Positions 1-8,244 of a DNA stretch of 64,000 nucleotides are shown here, piece after piece (position 1 is the first letter of the stretch; each line of letters starts with the position of its first letter). The position numbers and the translations under genes were made by a program. Source of the DNA: Hydrogenophilales bacterium (GTDB taxonomy: Bacteria; Pseudomonadota; Gammaproteobacteria; Burkholderiales; Thiobacillaceae). The stretch is from positions 62,001 through 126,000 of the forward strand of contig JADJYY010000001.1 in NCBI GenBank assembly GCA_016719465.1, given 5' to 3'. The notes beneath the pieces were generated by a model. It saw nothing but the letters and a program-made list of their open reading frames with translations. It had not been told where the DNA came from and did no database searches.

Positions 1-364
1 CCACCTTGCGGGAGGCCTCGCCCTCTTCGCCCTCGAGCAGTTGGTGGACCTCGCCGGTGCTCTTCCAGATCAGGAACAGGCCCCCGGAAATCAGGATCAG
101 GTCGCGCCCGGAAAGCTCCCATCCCGTCACGGTGAACACCGGCTCGGTCAGGCCGACGATCCATGACAACAGCAACAACAGGCCGATGCGCATGAACATG
201 GCCAGGAACAGGCCCAGCCGGCGGGCGAACTCCCGACTCTCGCGCGGCAATTTGTCGACCAGGATGGAGATGAAGATGATGTTGTCGATGCCCAGGACGA
301 GTTCCAGGGCGGTCAGCGTGAGGAAGGCAATCCAGATTTCGGGGCTAAGCAGGAGTTCGATCAT
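1..364 (-). CDS. TerC family integral membrane protein (partial, N-terminal part)
   Basis: The reverse strand reads an open frame from an ATG at 364 to the window edge, about 121 residues with no stop. It begins MIELLLSPEIWIAF and soon shows LELVLGIDNIIFIS, the acidic membrane motif typical of TerC/YoaE-like proteins (a Glu and an Asp inside predicted helices), followed by more hydrophobic segments. The family covers multi-pass inner-membrane proteins linked to tellurite resistance and, in some bacteria, to metal loading of exported proteins. The substrate cannot be inferred here. The C-terminal half lies outside the window. Confidence 0.85.
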   Translation of the reverse strand, partial: MIELLLSPEIWIAFLTLTALELVLGIDNIIFISILVDKLPRESREFARRLGLFLAMFMRIGLLLLLSWIVGLTEPVFTVTGWELSGRDLILISGGLFLIWKSTGEVHQLLEGEEGEASRKV

Positions 365-474
365 GGTCGGAGCTAGGTAAGGAATACGGTGGCCGGCAAC
401 CGGGCATTATGCCCGCCCCTGGAGGTAAAAGGCGCGCGGCGACGTCCCGAAGCCTGATCAGCGCGCGGCATGGA

Positions 475-777
475 TCAGAGGATCAAGTCCGCCGAAAGCA
501 CCCGGTTGCCCAGCAGATACACCCTGCCCGCCTGCCGGTCGTCGCCGACGCTGGAGTACTCGAAGGCATACTCCCGGTAGAGGCGCGCGCGCTGGTCCGC
601 GTCCCGGCGCAGGGCCATTTTCTTGAGGGCGACGCTTTCGTCCAGGAACTGGACCCCGGCCTGTTCGCAGGCGCGGCGGGCGGCCTGAAGGGCCAGCTCC
701 CGCTTCTGCAAGCCATCCCACCAGAAGGCGCCCAGGCCGGCCAGGCCGGCAAGCAGCAGCCCTTCCGACGGGCTCAT
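475..777 (-). CDS. DUF3301 domain-containing small membrane-anchored protein
   Basis: A 100-residue protein with an N-terminal hydrophobic stretch (about residues 5-20, LLLAGLAGLGAFWWDG) followed by a charged soluble part rich in Arg and Tyr (REYAFEYSSVGDDRQAGRVYLLG). Length and pattern fit the DUF3301 family of unknown function, in which one helix precedes a small cytoplasmic or periplasmic domain. Its ATG overlaps the helicase stop as ATGA (774-777), so it is probably translated by coupling as the last gene of the MBL-helicase operon. I know of no function for it. Confidence 0.75.
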   Translation of the reverse strand: MSPSEGLLLAGLAGLGAFWWDGLQKRELALQAARRACEQAGVQFLDESVALKKMALRRDADQRARLYREYAFEYSSVGDDRQAGRVYLLGNRVLSADLIL

Positions 778-2117
778 GACAGGGCGGTGGGCGAGTCGGT
801 CTCGGGGGGGCCTCCGGCCGGCGGTGGCATCAACAGGGCGCAGACCGGTTCGGCGCGGCGCCGGCCGAAGCGGGTAGGGACGCCGGGGCTGGCGGCCGGG
901 GAAGCCACGGCGGCGGGAGGAACGACGACCTGGACCTGGGCAGCCTCCGGCAGGGGGGTGACTTTCAGGTCGCGCTTGATGAAGCGCTCGATGCCGGCGA
1001 GCAGGCGCTCCTCCTCGTGGGACACCAGGGAGACCGCCAGTCCGGAGGCGCCGGCGCGGCCGGTGCGGCCGATGCGGTGGATGTAGTCCTCGGGAGCATA
1101 GGGCAATTCGTAGTTCACCACGCAGGGCAGTTCGACGATGTCCAGGCCCCGGGCGGCGATGTCCGTGGCCACCAGCAGATGCACCTTGCCCTGCTTGAAG
1201 CCGTCCAGGGCGGCCAGGCGCTCCAGCTGGGCCTTGTCGCCGTGGATGGTGGCGGCCTGGATGCCGCGCTTGAGCAGGCGGCGGCCGAGCTTGTCGGCGG
1301 CTATCTTGGTGCGGGTGAAGACCAGGGCCTGGCCGATATCCAGGGCCTTGACCACCTTGACCAGGGCATCCAGCTTGTCGTCCTCCCTGACCTTGTGGAC
1401 CACCTGCTCCACCAGTTCGGTGGCGCTGTTGCGGCGGGCGACTTCCACCTTCAGCGGATTCCGCAGGAAGCTCTTGGCCAGGCCGACGATGCTGTCGTCG
1501 AAGGTGGCGGAGAACAGCAGGGTCTGGCGCTGGCTGGGCAGCAGGTTGAGGATGCGCTTCAGGTCCGGCATGAAGCCCATGTCCAGCATGCGGTCCGCCT
1601 CGTCCAGCACCAGGAACTGCACCTGGGACAGGAGCGCGCCGCGGCTGCCGCAGTGGTCGAGCAGGCGACCCGGCGTGGCCACCAGGATTTCCACGCCGGC
1701 CTTCAGGGCGGCTTCCTGGGGTTTCATGTCGACGCCGCCGAACACCACGGTGCTGCGCAGCGGCAGGTTCTTGTTGTAGGTCACCACGCTTTCATGGACC
1801 TGGATGACCAGTTCCCGGGTGGGGGCCAGGACCAGGGCGCGCACCGGATGCCGGGCCGGGGAGGCGCTGGTGTTGGCGTGGGCGAGCATCTTCTGCAACA
1901 GGGGCAGGGCGAAGGCGGCGGTCTTGCCGGTGCCGGTCTGGGCCTGGGCCATGAGATCCCGGCCGGAGAGCACCAGGGGAATGGCCTGCTTCTGGATGGG
2001 AGTTGGAATCTTGTAGCCCATCTCGTCCAGGGACGAGAGGATCCTGGGATCCAGGCCCAGGTCCGCGAAGGTGGTGGCCGCTTCCAGGGCGGGTGCGCTT
2101 TCGGTGTCGACTTCCAT
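774..2117 (-). CDS. rhlE: DEAD-box ATP-dependent RNA helicase, RhlE type
   Basis: A 447-residue protein with the full SF2 DEAD-box set: Walker A AQTGTGKT (about 59-66), PTRELV, TPGRLLD, VLDEADRMLDMGF, the SAT motif in LLFSATF, then ARGLDIV and HRIGRTGRAG in the second RecA domain. A short Pro/Ala-rich tail follows the core, as in RhlE proteins that act in cold-associated RNA remodelling, ribosome assembly and mRNA decay. The ATG at 2117 was chosen because it overlaps the upstream gene's stop as TGATG; an open frame reaching further upstream runs antisense to the metallo-hydrolase. Assignment to RhlE rather than another DEAD-box paralogue is by overall architecture. Confidence 0.88.
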   Translation of the reverse strand: MEVDTESAPALEAATTFADLGLDPRILSSLDEMGYKIPTPIQKQAIPLVLSGRDLMAQAQTGTGKTAAFALPLLQKMLAHANTSASPARHPVRALVLAPTRELVIQVHESVVTYNKNLPLRSTVVFGGVDMKPQEAALKAGVEILVATPGRLLDHCGSRGALLSQVQFLVLDEADRMLDMGFMPDLKRILNLLPSQRQTLLFSATFDDSIVGLAKSFLRNPLKVEVARRNSATELVEQVVHKVREDDKLDALVKVVKALDIGQALVFTRTKIAADKLGRRLLKRGIQAATIHGDKAQLERLAALDGFKQGKVHLLVATDIAARGLDIVELPCVVNYELPYAPEDYIHRIGRTGRAGASGLAVSLVSHEEERLLAGIERFIKRDLKVTPLPEAAQVQVVVPPAAVASPAASPGVPTRFGRRRAEPVCALLMPPPAGGPPETDSPTALS

Positions 2118-2881
2118 CAGAGTTCCCGCCAATCCAGTCCGGTTTCCTGATCGGCGACGCCGATCCAGTCGTGCTCGCAGCCCAGGGCGGCCGCGAGGGC
2201 CGCTCGCGCCAGGTCCGGCGCGTTGTTTTCCTCGGAGAGATGGGCCGCGACCACATGCTTCAGGCCCGCGCCGGCCACACGCCCGAGCAGGGCGGCGGCG
2301 GCGGCGTTGTCGAGATGGCCGTAGCGTCCGAGGATGCGTCGCTTGAGGGCCGCCGGGTAGCCGCCGGCCTCGAGCATGGCCACATCGTGATTGCATTCCA
2401 GGGCCAGGGCATCGCAGCCCTCCAGGACCTGTTCCATATGAGGCGTGACATGGCCGGCGTCGGTCAGCAGGCCGAAGCGGCGGTCGCCATCGGAAAACAC
2501 GAACTGGACCGGCTCCCGGGCATCGTGGGGCACCGGATAGGGGGTGATTTCCAGATCGCCGATGGCGAACATCCGGTGGCCGTCCAGTATGCGGCAGGAG
2601 ACGGGGGCGTCGCCGGCGGCGTCCAGCATGGCGTGGCTGCCATGGGACAGCCAGACCGGGCAGCGAGCGGCCTGGGCCACCCTGGCGGCGCCGCGACCGT
2701 GGTCGCCATGCTCGTGGGTGACCAGGATGGCGGCGAGACTGTCCACGTCAACGCCGAGCCGGTTCAGTCGGCGCCCGGTTTCCCGCGCCCCGAATCCACA
2801 ATCCACCATGATGCGGGTGTCTCCGGCCTCCACCAGCCAGGCATTGCCCTTGCTGCCGCTGCCGAGACACCCGAATCGCAT
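2117..2881 (-). CDS. MBL-fold metallo-hydrolase, YycJ/WalJ-like
   Basis: A 254-residue metallo-beta-lactamase fold protein. It opens with MRFGCLGSGSKGNAWLVEAG and carries the di-metal site motif HEHGDH at about residues 57-62, with later conserved His and Asp residues (TDAGHVT, LECNHD, HLSEENN). The layout matches YycJ/WalJ-type phosphodiesterases or exonucleases linked to DNA repair or cell-wall signalling in other bacteria. It follows bamC directly, sharing base 2881, and overlaps the helicase start. The dapA-bamC-MBL order is common in Betaproteobacteria. The substrate is not predictable from sequence. Confidence 0.82.
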   Translation of the reverse strand: MRFGCLGSGSKGNAWLVEAGDTRIMVDCGFGARETGRRLNRLGVDVDSLAAILVTHEHGDHGRGAARVAQAARCPVWLSHGSHAMLDAAGDAPVSCRILDGHRMFAIGDLEITPYPVPHDAREPVQFVFSDGDRRFGLLTDAGHVTPHMEQVLEGCDALALECNHDVAMLEAGGYPAALKRRILGRYGHLDNAAAAALLGRVAGAGLKHVVAAHLSEENNAPDLARAALAAALGCEHDWIGVADQETGLDWREL

Positions 2882-4020
2882 TACTTGAGCTGCTCGAACA
2901 ACAGGGTGGCGATGCGGTTGCCGGTGTCATTCCTGGCCGGCGCGCCATCCTCCTGGTAGACCCCCAGGGCGGTTTCCGTCTCGGTGCTCTTGAGCCGGAC
3001 CTGATAGCGCGCGGCCTTGGCCTTGGGCTCTTCCGAACTCCAGAACGCCAGCTTGGAGAGGAAGCCCTTGTCCTTCTTGGCGTCGGCTTCGGGATCGGCG
3101 TAGCGCACGAAATACACGCCGCCGGCCCGGTCCCGGTCTTCCACGACGAAGCCGACACGGTCCAGGGCCAGGCCCACGCGCCGCCAGGCCCGGTCGAAGG
3201 ACTCGGGCATGGTCAGGCCGGGCGCGGCATCCGGGCTCCTGATCATCACCGCCTGGGGCGGGGTCGCCTTGCTCGCCATGAGCGATTGGGCGCGGGCCTC
3301 TTCCACGCCGAAGCGCACCATGAGACGGCGCAGCATCTCGGCCTCGAGTTCGGGATCGGCGGCCCGGGGCTGCCAGACGGTCTTGCCCTGGCCCTGGTCG
3401 CCACCGCCCACGGTGCCCTCGAACACCTCGAACATGCCGCGATGGCTGATGTAGATCTCGGTGCGCCCGTCGCCCGACGGCTCCAGACGGGTGCGGAACT
3501 TGTCCCGCTCGGCGGTGGAGTAGAGACCGTCAAGCGCCTTGCCGAACATGTTGCGCAGGGCATCCTGGGGAATCTTGGCGCGATTTTCCGCCCAGTCGGT
3601 CTCGATGACGCCGGCATCGGGCAATTCCAGGTTGATGATGAAACCCAGTTCCTGCCAGAAGTCCTTGACCACCGGCCAGACGTCCTTGGCCGGCAGTTGC
3701 ACCACCAGCCAGCGCTGGGTGCCGGCCCGCTCGATGGACACCTTGTCCACCGTGGGCAGCAGCGCCTGGGCGCCCGTCGCCTGGGGCTTGCCGGCCCGCT
3801 CCCGGTCGTAGGCGGAGAACGTGGCGGCGCCCTTCGGGTTGATATCGGGCACGGCGAACCGGTTGTCGCCGGAAGGCACGATCAGATCGGGCGGGGCTTC
3901 CAGCGACGGCAGGGTGCCGGCTGATTGGTAGTCGATCTTCTTGCCCTCGAACACGGAGCAGCCCGAGGCCAGCAGGCCCAGGACGAGTAGCGCGAGGGGG
4001 GTGCGGGCGGCGGTACGCAT
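2881..4020 (-). CDS. bamC: Outer membrane protein assembly factor BamC (lipoprotein)
   Basis: A 379-residue lipoprotein. A hydrophobic signal peptide ends in the lipobox LLASGC, so the mature N-terminus is the lipidated Cys. Two helix-grip domains follow (roughly 80-200 and 230-375), as in BamC/NlpB of the Bam complex, which inserts beta-barrel proteins into the outer membrane. I chose the ATG at 4020 because GAGG lies nine bases upstream; a GTG at 4035 that overlaps the dapA stop is the alternative and adds five residues. Its place after dapA is the classic dapA-nlpB pairing. Confidence 0.9.
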   Translation of the reverse strand: MRTAARTPLALLVLGLLASGCSVFEGKKIDYQSAGTLPSLEAPPDLIVPSGDNRFAVPDINPKGAATFSAYDRERAGKPQATGAQALLPTVDKVSIERAGTQRWLVVQLPAKDVWPVVKDFWQELGFIINLELPDAGVIETDWAENRAKIPQDALRNMFGKALDGLYSTAERDKFRTRLEPSGDGRTEIYISHRGMFEVFEGTVGGGDQGQGKTVWQPRAADPELEAEMLRRLMVRFGVEEARAQSLMASKATPPQAVMIRSPDAAPGLTMPESFDRAWRRVGLALDRVGFVVEDRDRAGGVYFVRYADPEADAKKDKGFLSKLAFWSSEEPKAKAARYQVRLKSTETETALGVYQEDGAPARNDTGNRIATLLFEQLK

Positions 4021-4031
4021 ATCGGGGAACC

Positions 4032-4907
4032 TCACAGGGAACCGGCTTCCTTCATCACGGCGCGAAGGGTGTCATGGTGGGCGGGGGACAGGGGAACCAG
4101 GGGCAGGCGAATGCCGGGTTGCATGCGCCCCATCTCGGCCATCGCCCATTTCACGGGGATGGGATTGGCTTCCACGAACAGTTTCTGGTGCAGGCCGAGC
4201 AGGCGGAAATTGATCTCCCGCGCCCGGGCCAGATCGCCCGTCATGGCCGCCTCGCACATTTCATGCATGAGCCTGGGCGCCACGTTGGCGGTCACGGAGA
4301 TCACCCCCTTGCCGCCCAGCAGCATGAGCACCATGCCGCTGGCATCGTCACCGCTGTACACGGCGAAACCGGCTGGCGCGCGCTTGATCAGCTCCGAGCC
4401 CCGCTCGATATTGCCGGTGGCGTCCTTGATGCCGATCACGCCGGGCAATCCGGCAAGACGCAGGGCGGTCTCGTTGCCGATGTCGGAAGCCGTGCGGCCG
4501 GGCACGTTGTAGAGGATCAGGGGCAGGTCCACCGCCTCGGCGATGGCCTTGAAATGCTGGTAGAGGCCTTCCTGGGTGGGCTTGTTGTAATAGGGCGCCA
4601 CGGAGAGTCCGGCGGTCGCGCCGGCCTTGAGGGCGCACTCGGTGAGTTCGATGGCTTCGGTGGTGGAGTTGGCCCCCGTGCCGGCGATCACCGGCGCGCG
4701 GCCGGCGGCCTGTTCCACCGCCGCGCGGATCAGGAGGCAATGCTCCTCGGTATTGACGGTGGGCGATTCCCCGGTGGTGCCGACGATGACCAGGCCATCC
4801 GTGCCCTGGTCGATGTGCCAGTCGATGAGCGCCCGGAACGCGGGCATGTCCAGGCCGCCGTCCGGCAACATGGGGGTGACGAGTGCGACGAGACTGCCGG
4901 TAATCAT
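4032..4907 (-). CDS. dapA: 4-hydroxy-tetrahydrodipicolinate synthase
   Basis: A 291-residue class I aldolase of the DapA family. It condenses pyruvate with aspartate semialdehyde in the lysine/diaminopimelate pathway in the cytoplasm. Visible hallmarks are GTTGESPT near residue 43, the Tyr motif YNVPGRT near 133, and the Schiff-base lysine in GIKDATGN near 161. Length is normal for the family. It is first in the run dapA-bamC-MBL-helicase. A 63-base gap separates it from the methyltransferase gene upstream. Confidence 0.96.
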   Translation of the reverse strand: MITGSLVALVTPMLPDGGLDMPAFRALIDWHIDQGTDGLVIVGTTGESPTVNTEEHCLLIRAAVEQAAGRAPVIAGTGANSTTEAIELTECALKAGATAGLSVAPYYNKPTQEGLYQHFKAIAEAVDLPLILYNVPGRTASDIGNETALRLAGLPGVIGIKDATGNIERGSELIKRAPAGFAVYSGDDASGMVLMLLGGKGVISVTANVAPRLMHEMCEAAMTGDLARAREINFRLLGLHQKLFVEANPIPVKWAMAEMGRMQPGIRLPLVPLSPAHHDTLRAVMKEAGSL

Positions 4908-4970
4908 GGCAAATGGGTGTATGTAAAAAACGCGATTTTACCCGAAAGTGATGGAATCAGCCCTTGGGCA

Positions 4971-5471
4971 TCAAGGTTTGCGCGCGCATAGCCGCTGCAT
5001 GCGGCGCCGCTGCTCCTCTTCCTCCACGTCCTCGAAGGCGATCACATGCAACCGGCCGTGGACGGCCTCCAGCAGTTCGCCCGGCAACAGCAGGTGGGCC
5101 GGATTGCGCGGCCGCCCATACTTGGCCTGGCCCAGGGCGAAGGTTTCGTAGATCAGCACGCCGCCCGATTCCAGGCTGTCGAACAAGGTGTCGAACAGGG
5201 GCCGATGCAGGTAGCGGCTCACCACCACGGCGCCGAAGCGGCGCCCGGGACAGGGCCAGGGGGCCTCCTCCAGGTCGGCCTGGAGCCATTCGATGCCCGG
5301 GGTGGAACGCGCCGGCTCGGACAAGCCCGGATCGATGTCCACCGCCACCACCGGATGGCCGAGGCCGGCCAGGTAGACGGCATGGCGACCATCGCCGCAG
5401 GCCAGGTCCAGCACCGGCCGTCCGGGCGGGATCAGGCCCGCCCAGCGCATCACCCAGGGCGAAGGCGTCAT
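4971..5471 (-). CDS. Small class I SAM-dependent methyltransferase
   Basis: A 166-residue protein with Rossmann motif I VLDLACGDGRHAVYLA near residues 19-34 and an acidic post-I strand (VVAVDIDP), as in TehB-like or generic methyltransferase-11/25 domains. No target-recognition domain is visible, so the substrate is unknown. The ATG at 5471 overlaps the fliR stop (ATGA), so it is translationally coupled to the flagellar export operon. An upstream extension in the same frame would run inside fliR and was rejected. The motility link is by position only. Confidence 0.8.
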   Translation of the reverse strand: MTPSPWVMRWAGLIPPGRPVLDLACGDGRHAVYLAGLGHPVVAVDIDPGLSEPARSTPGIEWLQADLEEAPWPCPGRRFGAVVVSRYLHRPLFDTLFDSLESGGVLIYETFALGQAKYGRPRNPAHLLLPGELLEAVHGRLHVIAFEDVEEEEQRRRMQRLCARKP

Positions 5472-6253
5472 TGCCCCGCCACCCCGGCCATGGCGCCGGC
5501 CCCCACCTGCATGGCCTTCATCCACAACTGCTCGATCCGGGGGGGCAGGTAGATCAGGGTGAAATAGAGCACCGCGAAGCCGACGCCCAGAGTCAGGGGA
5601 AAGCCCACCGCGAAGATGTTCAACTGGGGCGCGGCGCGGGTCATCATGCCAATGGCCAGGTTGGTGGCCAGCAGCGCGGCGGTCACCGGCAGGGCAATGT
5701 GCAGCCCCGTGGAGAACAGGGTGGCGGCCCAGTTCACCACCATGGCGAAGCCGGCGGCGCCAAGACTGGTGGAAACCGGAATCTCCGTGAAACTCCGGGC
5801 CAGGGCGGCGATGACCAGGTGGTGGCCATTGAAGGCGAAGAGGATCAGGGCGGTGGTCAGCACCATGAATTGCGCGATCACCGGCGTCTGGGCGCCGTTG
5901 ACCGGATCGAACAAGGTGGCGAAGGACAGGCCCATCTGCAGGCCCATGAACTGGCCGGCCAGTTCGACCGCGGCGAACAGGATGCGCAGGGTGAAGCCCA
6001 GGGCCGCGCCGATGGCGATCTGCTGCAGCAGGATCAGGATACCGTCGCCGGATACCAGGGCCACCTTCGCCACCGGCGGCAGGATGGGGGCGATGGCGAC
6101 GGTCAGCACCAGGGCCAGGGCGACGCGCACGCTGACCGGGGCGGAACGGTTGCCCAGCAGGGGATCGAAGGACAACCAGGCAAGGATGCGGAAGAAGGGA
6201 AACAGGAACAGTGCCAGCAATCCATCCAGATCCGCGGCGGAAAGGGTGAGCAT
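5468..6253 (-). CDS. fliR: Flagellar type III export apparatus protein FliR
   Basis: A 261-residue, mostly hydrophobic protein with about six predicted membrane helices and FliR signatures such as the N-terminal LFPFFRILAWLSF region and the later ELAGQFMGLQMGLSFATLFDP block. With FliP and FliQ it forms the helical export gate of the flagellar basal body. Its stop overlaps the methyltransferase start, and its own ATG shares base 6253 with the fliQ stop. It is the last flagellar gene of this run. Confidence 0.95.
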   Translation of the reverse strand: MLTLSAADLDGLLALFLFPFFRILAWLSFDPLLGNRSAPVSVRVALALVLTVAIAPILPPVAKVALVSGDGILILLQQIAIGAALGFTLRILFAAVELAGQFMGLQMGLSFATLFDPVNGAQTPVIAQFMVLTTALILFAFNGHHLVIAALARSFTEIPVSTSLGAAGFAMVVNWAATLFSTGLHIALPVTAALLATNLAIGMMTRAAPQLNIFAVGFPLTLGVGFAVLYFTLIYLPPRIEQLWMKAMQVGAGAMAGVAGQ

Positions 6254-6522
6254 CAGCCGACCAGGGTAGGAATGCTGCCGAGCAGTCGAATGACGTAATC
6301 GACCAGCAACTGCAACGCCCAGGGCCCCGTCACGACCAGCACCACGAACATGACGATCAGTTTGGGAATGAACGACAGCGTCATTTCGTTGATCTGGGTG
6401 GCGGCCTGGAAGATGGAGACCAGGAGCCCCATGGCCAGGGACGCCAGCAGCAGCGGACCGGCCGCCAGCATGGCCACCTCCAGGGCCTGGCGGACGAGGG
6501 CGACGACGGTGTCGGGGGTCAT
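6253..6522 (-). CDS. fliQ: Flagellar export gate protein FliQ
   Basis: An 89-residue protein with two predicted transmembrane hairpin helices (LLLASLAMGLLVSIFQAATQ and LIVMFVVLVVTGPWALQLLV), the standard FliQ size and layout. FliQ packs around FliP/FliR in the export gate. It overlaps fliP by four bases (ATGA at 6519-6522), which fits tight translational coupling of gate subunits. Confidence 0.95.
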   Translation of the reverse strand: MTPDTVVALVRQALEVAMLAAGPLLLASLAMGLLVSIFQAATQINEMTLSFIPKLIVMFVVLVVTGPWALQLLVDYVIRLLGSIPTLVG

Positions 6523-7253
6523 ATCTGGAAGGTCTGGACCAGGGAGGCGATCAGCAGGCTCCAGCCGTCCGCCATGACGAACAGCATGATCTTGAACGGC
6601 AGGGAAACCAGCATCGGCGAGAGCATCATCATGCCCATGGACATGAGCACGCTGGCCACCACCATGTCGATGATCAGGAACGGAATGAACACGATGAAAC
6701 CGATCTGGAAGGCGGTCTTCAACTCGCTGATGACGAAGGCCGGCACCACCACCTTGAGGGGCGCCTCCTCGGGGGCGTTGAGGGGCGGCACCTTGGCCAG
6801 GCGGATGAACAGGGCCAGATCCTCCTGGCGGGTCTGCTTCAGCATGAAGGCCTTGAGGGGCCGGGCGCCGCGATCGGCCGCCTCCACCAGGCTGATCTGG
6901 TCTTCCGAATAGGGTTTCCAGGCGGTCTCGTGAATCTTGTCGAACACCGGCGCCATCACGAAGAAGGTCAGGAACAGGGAGAGACCGACGATGACCTGGT
7001 TGGGCGGCGCGGTCATGGTGCCCATGGCCTGGCGCAGCAGGGAAAGCACGATGACGATGCGGGTGAAGGCCGTCATCATCAGCAACACGGCCGGCAGGAA
7101 GGTCAGCGCCGTGAGCAGCAGCAGGGCTTCGATGCTGAAGGTGTAGCTGGTGCCGCCGCCGGGACCGGGCGTGGAGGAAAAGGCCGGAATCCCGGGCGCG
7201 GCCCAGGCCAGGGTGGGGGAAAGCAGGACGAGGAACAGGATCGCGCGCGTCAT
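6519..7253 (-). CDS. fliP: Flagellar export gate protein FliP
   Basis: A 244-residue protein that starts with a cleavable-looking signal peptide (MTRAILFLVLLSPTLAWAAP), as known for FliP. It is followed by the conserved FTRIVIVLSLLRQAMGT and the C-terminal helices with VDMVVASVLMSMGMMML-like residues. FliP forms the core of the flagellar protein export gate. It is separated from fliO upstream by 83 bases, the largest gap within the fliL-R run; I see no clear promoter there. Confidence 0.96.
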   Translation of the reverse strand: MTRAILFLVLLSPTLAWAAPGIPAFSSTPGPGGGTSYTFSIEALLLLTALTFLPAVLLMMTAFTRIVIVLSLLRQAMGTMTAPPNQVIVGLSLFLTFFVMAPVFDKIHETAWKPYSEDQISLVEAADRGARPLKAFMLKQTRQEDLALFIRLAKVPPLNAPEEAPLKVVVPAFVISELKTAFQIGFIVFIPFLIIDMVVASVLMSMGMMMLSPMLVSLPFKIMLFVMADGWSLLIASLVQTFQI

Positions 7254-7336
7254 GATCGGCGGATTCTAACTGACGCGACTTTCAAGGTAACGGGCCTGGA
7301 CCTGATCCACCGCGCGGGCGGAACCCGCTTCCCGCT

Positions 7337-7753
7337 TCAAGCCTGGCGTTTGGCCAGCAGGTCCTTCAACTTGTCGGCGAACCCGGGCAGCGGATCGTGG
7401 GGCGAAGGCACGAAGTTGGCGGGACGCGGCAACGCATGCAGGGTGTTGACCTGCCCGCCGCCAACGCCCAGCAGCAGCCAGGTCTCGCCCACTTCCACCA
7501 CCACCAGCCGTTCACGGGGCCCGAGCATGACGCCGCCCACCACCTTGACCACGCCCTGGGCGCCGCTCTGGCCGGGGGAAAACCGTCGCAGGAACCAGAA
7601 GAAGGCCGCCAGGGCGCCCAGCACGATGACCAGGCCGATCAGTCCCTGGAGCAAGGCGCCACCCGTGGAAATGTCCGGGGGTTCCGCCGCCGCCCGGACC
7701 GGCGCGACGCTGGCGAAGAGCCATGCGAGGCCATGGAGACCCGGATGCTTCAT
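7337..7753 (-). CDS. fliO: Flagellar biosynthesis protein FliO
   Basis: A 138-residue single-pass membrane protein. An N-terminal signal-like segment (WLFASVAPVRAAAE) is followed by a strong transmembrane helix (LLQGLIGLVIVLGALAAFFW). The cytoplasmic domain carries the FliO pattern GERLVVVEVGETWLLLGV. FliO assists FliP assembly in the export gate. The ATG at 7753 overlaps the fliN stop as ATGA. Much longer frames upstream on this strand are antisense artefacts of GC-rich DNA. Confidence 0.88.
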   Translation of the reverse strand: MKHPGLHGLAWLFASVAPVRAAAEPPDISTGGALLQGLIGLVIVLGALAAFFWFLRRFSPGQSGAQGVVKVVGGVMLGPRERLVVVEVGETWLLLGVGGGQVNTLHALPRPANFVPSPHDPLPGFADKLKDLLAKRQA

Positions 7754-8244
7754 CGGTTGATTCGGCGCAGGCGTTCGGCGGGGCTGATGATGTCGGTCAG
7801 ACGGATGCCGAACTTGTCGTTGACCACCACCACCTCGCCCTGGGCGATGAGACAGCCGTTCACCAGCACATCCATGGGCTGGCCGGCCAGCCCGTCGAGT
7901 TCCACCACGGAGCCCTGGGCCAGTTGCAGCAAGTTGCGGATGGCGATCTTGGTGCGTCCCAGCTCGACGTTGAGTTGCACCGGGATATCGAGGATGAGGT
8001 CGAGATTGTTGGCCGCCGGCTGGACGTTGTCCGGGGCGAGGTTCTGGAAGATCTGGGCTTTCTGGGGTTGGGGCGCGACCGGCGCGGCGGCCATGGCCTT
8101 GTCCGCCGATTCCTGCTCGGCCAGGGCGGCGGCCCAGTCGTCCGCGCCCCCCTCGGCGGGGGTGGCCGATTCCTGTTCGGCCAGGGCGGCGGCCCAATCA
8201 TCGGCCGAAATGTCATCCTGCTTGTGCGCGTCTTCGCTCATCAT
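7750..8244 (-). CDS. fliN: Flagellar motor switch protein FliN with duplicated N-terminal motif
   Basis: A 164-residue protein. The C-terminal SpoA domain (about residues 80-155, with LDIPVQLNVELGRTKI, LAQGSVVELDGLAGQPMDVLVNG and GEVVVVNDKFGIRLTDI) is a typical FliN C-ring domain that binds FliM and transmits CheY signals. The N-terminal tail is unusual: the motif DDWAAALAEQESA occurs twice, separated by a few residues, and the DNA repeats as well (about 8106-8150 and 8166-8205). Many betaproteobacterial FliN proteins have one such WAAAL segment. It overlaps fliM and fliO by four bases each. Confidence 0.94.
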   Translation of the reverse strand: MMSEDAHKQDDISADDWAAALAEQESATPAEGGADDWAAALAEQESADKAMAAAPVAPQPQKAQIFQNLAPDNVQPAANNLDLILDIPVQLNVELGRTKIAIRNLLQLAQGSVVELDGLAGQPMDVLVNGCLIAQGEVVVVNDKFGIRLTDIISPAERLRRINR

